Assembly: GCA_015493215.1 (NCBI GenBank)
Contig: WGDP01000056.1
Span: forward strand, 1-52,978
Reading direction: 5' to 3'
DNA length: 52,978 nucleotides
Source: Bacteroidales bacterium
Lineage (GTDB): Bacteria; Bacteroidota; Bacteroidia; Bacteroidales; F082
Every line of letters starts with the position of its first letter. Position 1 is the stretch's first letter. This document shows, one piece after another, positions 18,771 to 27,069 of the stretch. Below the pieces are notes generated by a model. It saw nothing but the letters and a program-made list of their open reading frames with translations, did not search any database and had not been told where the DNA came from. A program made the position numbers and the translations under genes.

Positions 18771-18958
18771 TATAACTACCATTAATACAACGTATTACGC
18801 AATACAATATATCGCATGCTTTAGAGTGTTGTCTTAAAAGCTTGTATGATAACCCAATTCTCGTCATTATAATGGTTGTTGTACTTTGTTTATGTTCGCA
18901 ATAAGTTTTTCAAATGTAATATATTTTTGTCAGGAAAACAAGTTTTATTTTTTGAAGC

Positions 18959-19095
18959 ATGAAAGCAAAAACAGAATACATAAGTCGCTTAATTCGGAAT
19001 GCAATCCATTTGATTGACCCCAAAGCAGAAGTAATCAGATTATGACTATTGAGGAAAGAAAGGAATATGTAAGCTACAGGAACTTCTACACATAA
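18959..19095 (+). pseudogene. Probable relic of an MNT-HEPN toxin-antitoxin pair
   Basis: Two tiny overlapping ORFs remain. The first (18959-19045, 28 residues) reads like the start of a minimal nucleotidyltransferase and stops at IDPKAEVIRL, just before the expected GSRARG motif. The second (19042-19095, 17 residues) begins MTIEERKEYVSYR, like the start of a HEPN-domain partner, and stops soon after. The ATGA overlap is what such operons show. The remainder has been lost where the 3' end of the mtfA-like gene begins. The call rests on short N-terminal resemblance only. Confidence 0.4.
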
Positions 19096-19895
19096 TCGTC
19101 CGGGTGTTGCTTATAGATTTCCGAAAGAATTTTATACAGCTCCGGATGACGACTTTTCATTTTTTCAGGGTTATCGAAAAAATATTCGCTAACTACCGCC
19201 AAAAACTCAGCATTATTGGTTAAGGCATAAGGGCTGATGTCGGAGTGGCCGCTTTTTATCTTTCCCATCTCTTTTTTAATCTCCCTAATCCATGGTAAGG
19301 AGTATGAGTGGGTAAATAAAATTTCGGGAACGCCATCAACCGAACCATCTGCTTTGTCGATGAGGTGTACAAACTCGTGAATCCCCACATTGCTTCGGTG
19401 GCGGGTTCCGTTAAAGGCAGCCTCAAGGTCAGGTTTCGATAAAACAACAACACCATTTAAAAACCCATCACCAATCATGCCAAGTATATTGCGCTGTCCC
19501 ACTTCATCGTTGGTTTGAAATTTTTCATCAAATGAATTAGGATACAGCACCACCTCTCGCACATTGCGGTAATTGTAGGCTGGAAAAGCAAACAGCGGAA
19601 TAACTGCAGAAGCAGCCACCAAAAGTTTATCGGTATCGGTAACCTCAACATCGGCACCGTTAATTTTTTTCTCCGCTAAAAATTGCTTTACACGATTCTC
19701 AAATTCTAACTTCTTATCGGGTGGAAGATTCTTATAATACAAAACTCTTTGCGATAAAATTTTGCGCCACTCATCGGGAAAAGGTTTTTCCAATAGTTCT
19801 TTATTTACGCTGTTTGTTTTAAAAACAAAGCGAAAAATAACATACGCGGCAGCCAAAACAATCAGCGCAGCAAAAATTAAAGTCAACTGGTTCAT
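19086..19895 (-). CDS. MtfA-like zinc-dependent peptidase (M90 family)
   Basis: This 269-residue protein has one N-terminal membrane helix (LIFAALIVLAAAYVIFRFVF). It is followed by a domain like the glucose-regulated peptidase MtfA of E. coli. The zinc-binding HEFVH motif is near residue 172 in IHEFVHLIDKADG, preceded by the family's EVVLYPNSF region and followed by PYALTNNAEFLAVVSEYFF. The membrane anchor is usual for Bacteroidota members and differs from soluble E. coli MtfA, so the Mlc-binding role described there need not apply. The last bases overlap the MNT-HEPN relic on the other strand. It is probably monocistronic; a palindromic element lies upstream. Confidence 0.8.
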   Translation of the reverse strand: MNQLTLIFAALIVLAAAYVIFRFVFKTNSVNKELLEKPFPDEWRKILSQRVLYYKNLPPDKKLEFENRVKQFLAEKKINGADVEVTDTDKLLVAASAVIPLFAFPAYNYRNVREVVLYPNSFDEKFQTNDEVGQRNILGMIGDGFLNGVVVLSKPDLEAAFNGTRHRSNVGIHEFVHLIDKADGSVDGVPEILFTHSYSLPWIREIKKEMGKIKSGHSDISPYALTNNAEFLAVVSEYFFDNPEKMKSRHPELYKILSEIYKQHPDDYV

Positions 19896-19941
19896 AAAAT
19901 CAAAATAAGTTTAAAGTCTGGTTTTCAAACAATACAGTGGT

Positions 19942-20033
19942 GTCAAGTAAACCTCAAAGTGACGTATTGAGATTGCTCCCGATAGCTATCGGAAGACGAA
20001 GCAGTCTAACAGCCAAAAGATACATGACTTGAC
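19942..20033. repeat. About 92-base inverted-repeat element with core CCGATAGCTATCGG
   Basis: The outer arms GTCAAGT (19942-19948) and ACTTGAC (20027-20033) flank a perfect 14-base palindrome CCGATAGCTATCGG (19979-19992). The same GATAGCTATC core recurs at 32035-32061. The structure fits a dispersed non-coding palindromic element or small MITE. Confidence 0.6.
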
Positions 20034-20069
20034 AACAGTCTGATTAATAATTATCTCACTGTTAAAGTA

Positions 20070-20969
20070 CTACTTTACCACCAGCATGGGAACCGTATTA
20101 TTTTTTGAAATAACCTTTTCGGCAAAACTACCCAAAAGTACGGCATCGAGCATTGAATGGCTTTTAGTGCCTAAAATCAACAAATCCGTATCATTAGTTT
20201 TAAGGTAGCTAAGCAACGAATGATAGGGTTTACGAGTATCCCCCACAAAATCAACATTTAACTTTGTACTATGGTAATTTTTTGTACTGTCCTTTATAAA
20301 ATTTTCAAAACTTTCTTTCAGGTCTTTGGTATAATCGTCATAAATCTTTTTAAACTCACTCATACTTAACTGATGGGTTTCGCCAAACATTTCAGCCAAC
20401 TGGGCATGACTGGGCATATGGCCTATGTGTAAGCAGGTTATTGTAGGGGCACCGGATACCAGCCCGCAAAACTCCAGTGCTTTATGAAGAATCTTTTCTG
20501 ACAATTCGGTTTGATCGAGAGCAATAACAATGTTCGACAGTTTACGCTTTGATTGTTCAGGTACAATTAAGGTTTGCGAAGGTATATGCCTGATAATAAC
20601 CTTGTTCATTGAACCATGTGACCCGTTTTCTTTGCCCATCACTATTAAATCGGTTTCCTTGCGGTTAAACTGATGATAAAACTTTTGAACAAACAAACCT
20701 GCTTCCGCATGATTTTTAATATGTTTAATCTTTTTGTACTGCGGCGTTATGGTCTCATTCATTTTTTGTTTGATGGATGCCAGTAATTCGTCTCCATCCT
20801 TTTTACCCCCATCTTGTTGAAGTGCATCAAACGAGTTACGTGCTGTAAACACAAATAAATTATTTACCGTTCGAATAGGAATTTTTGTTGACAGAAAATC
20901 AACATATTTTATTACCGTTGTGTCTAACTTAGTAAAGTTAACACCAACTATTGCATTGTCTGTTTTCAT
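20070..20969 (-). CDS. Tandem universal stress protein (UspA family)
   Basis: This 299-residue cytoplasmic protein has two UspA domains. The first (about 1-145) is divergent (AIVGVNFTKLDTTVIKYVDFL, VMGKENGSHGSM). The second (about 150-299) ends with the nucleotide-binding signature ILGTKSHSMLDAVLLGS followed by VPMLVVK, so ATP binding is likely there. Tandem USPs of this size are common in Bacteroidota. The gene starts 25 bases after the stop of the proton ATPase on the same strand, so the two are probably one transcript. It may sense energy or ion stress in concert with the pump. Confidence 0.88.
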   Translation of the reverse strand: MKTDNAIVGVNFTKLDTTVIKYVDFLSTKIPIRTVNNLFVFTARNSFDALQQDGGKKDGDELLASIKQKMNETITPQYKKIKHIKNHAEAGLFVQKFYHQFNRKETDLIVMGKENGSHGSMNKVIIRHIPSQTLIVPEQSKRKLSNIVIALDQTELSEKILHKALEFCGLVSGAPTITCLHIGHMPSHAQLAEMFGETHQLSMSEFKKIYDDYTKDLKESFENFIKDSTKNYHSTKLNVDFVGDTRKPYHSLLSYLKTNDTDLLILGTKSHSMLDAVLLGSFAEKVISKNNTVPMLVVK

Positions 20970-20994
20970 GATTTTTAATTTTTATTGCTAACCA

Positions 20995-23577
20995 CTAAAT
21001 ATTCATTTTACCCCTGCGTTTGTAAAATCTGAGCACCAGCATTTTTACCACATCGTTAAATACAAACCATGTAAGCGCATAGGCCCATGCTAGGCCAGCC
21101 CACTTCCAACCGGTTGGTGTAATCAGTCCAAAACCATAAATGGCAATAAGCGAGCCAATAACGGCTGACAGGAATGAAGCGTTGAAAAGTATTTTAGCAG
21201 GAAATGGCTTCTTCCAAAACCAGTTGGTGGTACGGGTATTGTAAATGGTACCGTGGCCTGCCACAATAAGTTTCATAAAAATAACCGACTGTATCATTTC
21301 AGCCGAAAGCTTGAAATAATCGCGCAACAGGAAAAAGGCAAGGAACGAAGAGATAACTCCTGCAAACCCAAGCCAACTTGAAAGAATCAGAATTTCCGAC
21401 ATGTCCCACGACACCGGTTTCTTATTAATTTTTGTATTGTCATAAGCAATGGTTAAAATAGGAATGTCGTTAAGCAATGCAAGGATGATAATCATCAAAG
21501 CCGTTACCGGATAAAACTGAAAAATCACAATGGAAGCTGTCATAAACAGAATCACCCGGATGGTTTCGGCAATTCGGTAAATGGTGTATCCTTTCATTCT
21601 TTCAAAGGTAATACGAGCCTGTTTAACCGCATCGTTAATCACCCTTAATCCGGGTGACATTAATACTATATCTGCTGAAGCGCGGGCAGCATCGGTAGCG
21701 CCACTGACGGCAATACCGCAATCGGCTTTTTTGAGCGCCGGGGCATCATTAACACCGTCACCGGTCATACCGATAATGTGTTTAGCTTTTTGCAATTTAT
21801 CTACAATAAAGTATTTGTCCTCAGGAAATACCTGCGCAAAGCCATTGGCTCCTTCAATAATTTCTACAATCTCCGATTCGTGTTGCTTGATGTGTCCTTT
21901 GGGCAGCGGAATGTTTTCCAACTCCTTCTGAACCTCCTTGACCACCTCATTTGAATATTCATCGGCTTTGGCTTTATCGTTATATACCTTATTAAAGATG
22001 GTTTCCGAAATTACCTTGGCCAGCAGGTCATACTCTTTTGTATCGTGGCCTTTAAGCTGATTGATGTTTTCGATTTCGGTTCCAATGTTAAGCACCCCCG
22101 AAATGTACTGAGCCACGGCAAGGTTGTCGCCTGTAACCATTTTTACATCTACGCCGTGCTCTTTTAAATCGGAAATGGTTTCCTTTGAGTCATCGCGGGG
22201 CGGGTCGAACAACGGGATGAGGCCAACAAGCTGAAACTCTTTCTCTCCCTTTTTCTTAATGGCAACCCCCAATGTTCTAAAACCTTTTTGAGCATATTGA
22301 TTAACGGCAACATTAAGCTTTTCCTCATCAAAATTCTTTTTACTCAAATCTGCAATAACCTGAGGAGCTCCTTTGGTTACCGTCAATTCGTTATACTCGG
22401 CTTCGGTACGTTTGCTAACAGGATCGAAGGGAATAAACTTTTTAAGTTGAAAACCGGCCAGCTTAGCACTAAGATTTTTTTCTTTAAGATAATTGAATAT
22501 TGGTTTTTCAATGGGGTCGTTGTTTTCCTCTTTTGAGGCCAACGCACCGTAAAACAGCACATCATCCGCGCCATAGCCATCCACAAACCAGGGGTCGGAA
22601 ATGGTCATCTCATTTTTAGTGAGGGTACCTGTTTTGTCGGAGCAGAGGATGTCCATTCCTGCCAACTCTTCGATGGCTTGCAACCTGCTGACAATGGCCT
22701 GCTTTTTAGCAAGGTTAACAGCACCTACGGCCATGGTTACGGTAAGCACTGCCGGAAGGGCAACCGGAATGGCCGCAACCGTAAGAACCAGTGAGAATTC
22801 AAGCAGATCAAAAATATTTTCGTGTCGGAAAAGGCCCACAAAAATAATAACTGCAACCAGCACTACCGTTATTAAAATAAGAAAATTGCCCACGGTAACC
22901 ACCATTTTTTGGAAATGGCTTCGCTGTTCTTTTTCGGCTTTTGCCACCAGTTTCACTGTTTTTCCAAAGTAGGTATCCAGTCCGGTTTTGGTAACTCTGG
23001 CAATCATTTCACCTTTTTTGATGATGGCGTTACCATATATTTCGTCACCTACATTTTTTGTAACAGGCAACGATTCTCCTGTAAGTGCCGACATGTCAGC
23101 AAGCAAATATTCGCCCTGCAACAATTGGGCATCCGCCGGAACAATGTCGCCAATTTTCAGTTTTACAATGTCGCCGGGCACAATTTCTTTGGCATCCAGC
23201 TCAAACCATTTCCCGTCGCGCAGCACCAGTGATTTTTGTGCCAGCGATTGCTTTAGTGCCTTAATGGCGTTCAGGGCTTTCGACTCCTGGTAAAAGTCCA
23301 AAACGGCATTTACCAGCAGCATGATAACGATAATGGTAAAATCTTCCCATTTTTTTACCGCAGCCGACAAAATGGCAGCCACCTCAATCATCCATGGAAT
23401 AGGCCCCCAAAACCTCCTGAATATCCTATGAAACAGCGTTTCCTCTTTATCAGGAATCTCATTAAGACCATATTTTTCCAACCGTTTCTTAGCTTCAGCA
23501 GATGACAACCCCTGTACTGATGAAGGAGCTTCTGCATTCGCTGACTTCGAGACTTTCTTTTCTTTAAAATCATTCAT
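20995..23577 (-). CDS. P-type (P3A) plasma-membrane H+-ATPase
   Basis: This 860-residue P-type ATPase is close in length to the plant/fungal-type proton pumps and their prokaryotic relatives. An N-terminal cation-ATPase domain (LSSAEAKKRLEKYGLNEIPD) precedes the membrane helices. The actuator motif is MSALTGESLPVTK and the phosphorylation site is DKTGTLTKNE near residue 313. The hinge motif MTGDGVNDAPALKKADCGIAV lies near 609. AIPVALPAVLTVTMAVGA in the fourth helix fits the proton subgroup. It uses ATP to pump protons outward across the inner membrane; proton specificity is from family resemblance. The insert KVYNDKAKADEYSNEVVKE in the nucleotide-binding region is somewhat long. It is co-transcribed with the downstream USP. 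Confidence 0.88.
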   Translation of the reverse strand: MNDFKEKKVSKSANAEAPSSVQGLSSAEAKKRLEKYGLNEIPDKEETLFHRIFRRFWGPIPWMIEVAAILSAAVKKWEDFTIIVIMLLVNAVLDFYQESKALNAIKALKQSLAQKSLVLRDGKWFELDAKEIVPGDIVKLKIGDIVPADAQLLQGEYLLADMSALTGESLPVTKNVGDEIYGNAIIKKGEMIARVTKTGLDTYFGKTVKLVAKAEKEQRSHFQKMVVTVGNFLILITVVLVAVIIFVGLFRHENIFDLLEFSLVLTVAAIPVALPAVLTVTMAVGAVNLAKKQAIVSRLQAIEELAGMDILCSDKTGTLTKNEMTISDPWFVDGYGADDVLFYGALASKEENNDPIEKPIFNYLKEKNLSAKLAGFQLKKFIPFDPVSKRTEAEYNELTVTKGAPQVIADLSKKNFDEEKLNVAVNQYAQKGFRTLGVAIKKKGEKEFQLVGLIPLFDPPRDDSKETISDLKEHGVDVKMVTGDNLAVAQYISGVLNIGTEIENINQLKGHDTKEYDLLAKVISETIFNKVYNDKAKADEYSNEVVKEVQKELENIPLPKGHIKQHESEIVEIIEGANGFAQVFPEDKYFIVDKLQKAKHIIGMTGDGVNDAPALKKADCGIAVSGATDAARASADIVLMSPGLRVINDAVKQARITFERMKGYTIYRIAETIRVILFMTASIVIFQFYPVTALMIIILALLNDIPILTIAYDNTKINKKPVSWDMSEILILSSWLGFAGVISSFLAFFLLRDYFKLSAEMIQSVIFMKLIVAGHGTIYNTRTTNWFWKKPFPAKILFNASFLSAVIGSLIAIYGFGLITPTGWKWAGLAWAYALTWFVFNDVVKMLVLRFYKRRGKMNI

Positions 23578-23615
23578 AGATACTCAACTTTATTTAATAA
23601 GTAAATACTCACTTG

Positions 23616-23623
23616 CAAAATTA
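23616..23623 (-). promoter_or_regulatory. -7 promoter element of the H+-ATPase/USP operon
   Basis: The minus strand reads TAATTTTG, matching TAnnTTTG, 38 bases before the ATPase ATG. Confidence 0.5.
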
Positions 23624-23761
23624 CAATATTTTTTTCGTACAATCAAACAAATGTAAGTATTTTCACTATATTTAACACCATGAGTTAAAATATTATAACA
23701 AACAATATATGGCATTTTAATTGATAAAAGGATTTACTTTGTAAAAATATACTTAAACAAT

Positions 23762-25057
23762 ATGGCAAAAGATAAGAAACTCTCACTTGTGGAAGTGATA
23801 TCCATGGCAGTAGGCACCATGATTGGAGCCAGCATTTTTTCTATTTTTGGTTTGGGTGCTAAAATTGCCGGTCACGATTTGCCGGAGGCATTTATATTGT
23901 CGGGAATTTATGCATTGGCGGTTGCCTATTCGTACGCCATTTTAGGCTCAAAAATAATATCAAATGCCGGGCCGATAGCATTTATATTAAAAGGACTTGG
24001 TGACAACATTGTTACAGGAGCGTTAAGCATATTAATGTGGCTCACCTACATTGTTTCTATTTCGTTGTTTACCAAAGGATTTGCCGGGTACTTTTTACCA
24101 CTGTTTCATTTATCCTCCACTCCTCTTTCGTTAGGTATTGTAGAAGTTCTGCTTATTTCATTTTTCACGGCGCTCAACTTTTTTGGTAGCAAGGCAGTTG
24201 GAAAAGCCGAATTTTATATTGTACTAACCAAACTGTTAATTTTGCTGGTATTTATTTTGGGAGGCATCTTTACCATTAAAAGTAGTTTAATTCAACCGGC
24301 TTTTGATCATTCCCATTCCATGGGCTTGCTCAATGCTTCGGTAATCTTCTTTTTGTCGTACATGGGTTTTGGATTAATTACCAATGCATCCGAAAATATT
24401 AAAAACCCTGCCAAAAATGTTCCCCGGGCTATTTTTATCAGCATTGGCGTGGTAATGATTATTTACATATTAATTTCGTTGGTAACCATTGGCAACCTGC
24501 CTCTGCCTGAAATTATTAAAGCACAGGAGAATGCACTTGCAGAAGCGGCTCGCCCGTTTCTTGGTAACTTTGGGTTTTTACTAATCTCCATTGGGGCTTT
24601 GTTTTCTATCTCATCGGCTTTAAATGCCACCATTTTCGGCGGAGCCAACATAGCCTATTCACTGGCAAAAGATGGAGAACTACCGGAAATTATTGAACGT
24701 AAAATATGGTTTAAATCAACCGAAGGATTGTATATTACGGCCGGACTGGGTTTGCTGTTTGCATTGCTTTTCGACCTAAGTGAAATAGCCACCATCACAA
24801 GCAGCGTATTTACGGTAATCTACATTTTCGTTCTAATATCACACCTTAAACTATACAAGGAGTTTGGCGGAAAACGGGTATTAATAGGGTTTAACCTCCT
24901 ACTTTTGATAGCCGTTTTTATTGCATTAATGGTATATCAATGGCATACGCAAATGAGTGCCTTTTACGGAAGCATCGTTATTTTTGGTGCAGCTTTGATT
25001 GTTGAGTATTTTTACAGAAAAATATCGAAACGTGTATTTATAAGTAAAAAAGAATAG
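23762..25057 (+). CDS. APC-family amino acid permease (first copy)
   Basis: This 431-residue integral membrane protein has about 12 hydrophobic helices. The APC-superfamily start is LVEVISMAVGTMIGASIFSIFG, whose GTMIGASIF segment is the unwound substrate-binding part of helix 1. Helix 6 shows FFLSYMGFGLITNASENIKNP. It imports or exchanges an amino acid or amine; the substrate cannot be fixed. It shares its layout with the permease at 25774, and both are exactly 431 residues, so the pair probably arose by old duplication. It begins the plus-strand operon divergent from the H+-ATPase. Confidence 0.87.
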   Translation: MAKDKKLSLVEVISMAVGTMIGASIFSIFGLGAKIAGHDLPEAFILSGIYALAVAYSYAILGSKIISNAGPIAFILKGLGDNIVTGALSILMWLTYIVSISLFTKGFAGYFLPLFHLSSTPLSLGIVEVLLISFFTALNFFGSKAVGKAEFYIVLTKLLILLVFILGGIFTIKSSLIQPAFDHSHSMGLLNASVIFFLSYMGFGLITNASENIKNPAKNVPRAIFISIGVVMIIYILISLVTIGNLPLPEIIKAQENALAEAARPFLGNFGFLLISIGALFSISSALNATIFGGANIAYSLAKDGELPEIIERKIWFKSTEGLYITAGLGLLFALLFDLSEIATITSSVFTVIYIFVLISHLKLYKEFGGKRVLIGFNLLLLIAVFIALMVYQWHTQMSAFYGSIVIFGAALIVEYFYRKISKRVFISKKE

Positions 25058-25085
25058 ATTTTTTAACCTTTAAAATTATATAAAA

Positions 25086-25634
25086 ATGACAACTTTATTA
25101 GAAACACAAATTAAACATTGGTGGATTTCCTTACTGTTAGGAATCCTTTTTGTAGGTATGGGTATATGGGTGGTATTAACCCCTATTGCAAGTTACCTTA
25201 CTCTGAGCATCTTTTTTAGCGCCGTTATTTTTACCTCCGGTATTTTCGGAATCATATTTTCTGTTGCCAACAAAGAACATATGAAAGGTTGGGGATGGCA
25301 TCTGATTGGTTCGATACTGGACTTAGTAATTGGAACCATTTTGCTGATATATCCCTCATTAAGCATGGTTGTTTTACCATTTGTTGTTGGATTTTGGTTT
25401 ATGTTTAGCGGATTTGCTACCATCGGGATTTCAGGAGAATTTAAATCAATGGGGTGGAAATCATCAGGTTGGGGTATCGCCTTCGGAATACTGATGATAC
25501 TTTTTTCATTCTTGCTGATTGTTAATCCTTTAATTGGAGCCGCAACGGTTGTTTATATGACATCCATGGCATTTTTTACTTTCGGTTTCTTTAGGATTTA
25601 TTTGGCGTTTCAGCTTAAAAAGCTTAATGGCTGA
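25086..25634 (+). CDS. HdeD/DUF308-family membrane protein
   Basis: This 182-residue protein has six predicted hydrophobic helices in three pairs, each with the glycine-rich repeat of HdeD (LGILFVGMGIWVVLTPIAS, GSILDLVIGTILLIYPSLS, IAFGILMILFSFLLIVNPL). HdeD is part of the E. coli acid-resistance region; its molecular action is unknown. The gene starts 28 bases after the first permease and lies between two permeases opposite a proton pump. An acid- or ion-stress role is therefore a reasonable inference. Confidence 0.82.
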   Translation: MTTLLETQIKHWWISLLLGILFVGMGIWVVLTPIASYLTLSIFFSAVIFTSGIFGIIFSVANKEHMKGWGWHLIGSILDLVIGTILLIYPSLSMVVLPFVVGFWFMFSGFATIGISGEFKSMGWKSSGWGIAFGILMILFSFLLIVNPLIGAATVVYMTSMAFFTFGFFRIYLAFQLKKLNG

Positions 25635-25699
25635 TGCCATGTTGATTAAAATATGCTTTAAGCAAAAGTTTATTTCCTTTGTAAAAGCAAAAAGTACTT

Positions 25700-25725
25700 C
25701 TACCACGGGCTAAACCCCGTGGTAG
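25700..25725. repeat. REP-like palindrome CTACCACGGG-N6-CCCGTGGTAG
   Basis: A 10-base-pair perfect stem with a CTAAAC loop lies in the gap between hdeD-like and the second permease. It is a third intergenic palindrome type in this window. It may also protect or attenuate the mRNA. Confidence 0.65.
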
Positions 25726-25773
25726 AGGAGATGCAATCTGGTAAAAGTATAACCGATTTACTTAATTTACAGT

Positions 25774-27069
25774 ATGGCAAAAGATAAAATAGGTTTGTTA
25801 AGTGCCGTTTCCATTGGGATTGGCGGCATGGTTGGCGGTGGAATATTTGCCGTACTGGGTTTGTCGGTTGAGCTTGCAAAGGGAGGAACGCCGGTGGCTT
25901 TTTTGGTGGCTGGGGTTATCGCATTCCTCACTTCTTACTCTTACGCAAAACTCTCGCTCGCCTTTCCAAATACCGGTGGCACAGTTGAATTCATTAATCA
26001 GGGTTATGGCCGTAATGTTTTTAGCGGAGGCCTTAACAACCTGTTGTGGATTAGCTACGTAATCATGCTGTCGCTCTATGCTTCTGCTTTTGGTTCGTAT
26101 GGTGCCAGCCTGATAAAAATTACAGGTAACTTTGCATGGGATAAACACATTCTTCTTTCGGCAATTATTATTTTCAGCACCTTATTAAATTATATCAGCT
26201 TTAAAGCGGTGAGCATTACCGAAAGTTTTGCCGTGTACATCAAAATTTTCATTTTAATAATTTTTGTTGTTATCGGCTTTTGGGGGCTGGGAAGCAATCC
26301 CAACCTTCATCAACTTGAATTGGTTAACTGGGTTGGCCCGTTTAAGCTGCTAAGTGGTGGCATGGTAATTTTTGTGGCTTACGAAGGCTTTGAACTTATT
26401 GCCAATGCCGTACCCAATATTAAAAATCCTAAGAAGAATATATCCCGTTCTTACTACTATTCCGTGCTTTTTGTAATTCTGCTTTATATTTTAATCGCCA
26501 TCATCACCGTTGGTTCTGTTTCGTTTGACAACATTGCCAAAGCACAGGAATATGTGCTGGCTGTGGCCGCCGAGCCTATGTTGGGAAAAGCGGGTTTTAT
26601 GATTATTGGTATTACTGCCCTTATTTCAACATTTTCGGCCATTAATGTCAGTTTATATGGTGGCAGCCGTGTAAACTACGAGCTGGCTGAAGACGATGAA
26701 CTATCCCATGAGTTTACCACTAAGTTTTGGAATCAGCCCATTGGTTTGCTGATAATTGCACTGTTGACACTTACCGTTGCCAATGCATTTAATCTGGAAA
26801 GCATTTCCACTTCGGGAAGTGCCGGCTTTTTGCTGATATTCGGATTGGTAAATCTGGCAAACTATAAACTTGCCAAACAAGTTAACGCATCAAAATGGTT
26901 GGCAATGACGGGCTTTCTGCTTTGTATGGCAGCATTGGCAGCCTTGCTGGCTCAACAGTTCGACACAAATCCGGCAGGTGCATTGATAGGTATTTCGATT
27001 ATTTTTGTGTCGTTTATTTTGGAATGGATTTATAAAGCTTTCGATAAAAAAAATAACCCGTCAGCATGA
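25774..27069 (+). CDS. APC-family amino acid permease (second copy)
   Basis: This 431-residue membrane transporter is of the same type as the permease at 23762. It has AVSIGIGGMVGGGIFAVLGLSVELA in helix 1 and FVAYEGFELIANAVPNIKNPKKN in helix 6. GGMVGGGIF replaces GTMIGASIF of the first copy, so the binding sites, and perhaps substrates, differ. Its stop overlaps the ATG of the downstream MgtC/DUF4010 gene (ATGA), implying coupled translation. The substrate is unknown. Confidence 0.87.
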   Translation: MAKDKIGLLSAVSIGIGGMVGGGIFAVLGLSVELAKGGTPVAFLVAGVIAFLTSYSYAKLSLAFPNTGGTVEFINQGYGRNVFSGGLNNLLWISYVIMLSLYASAFGSYGASLIKITGNFAWDKHILLSAIIIFSTLLNYISFKAVSITESFAVYIKIFILIIFVVIGFWGLGSNPNLHQLELVNWVGPFKLLSGGMVIFVAYEGFELIANAVPNIKNPKKNISRSYYYSVLFVILLYILIAIITVGSVSFDNIAKAQEYVLAVAAEPMLGKAGFMIIGITALISTFSAINVSLYGGSRVNYELAEDDELSHEFTTKFWNQPIGLLIIALLTLTVANAFNLESISTSGSAGFLLIFGLVNLANYKLAKQVNASKWLAMTGFLLCMAALAALLAQQFDTNPAGALIGISIIFVSFILEWIYKAFDKKNNPSA

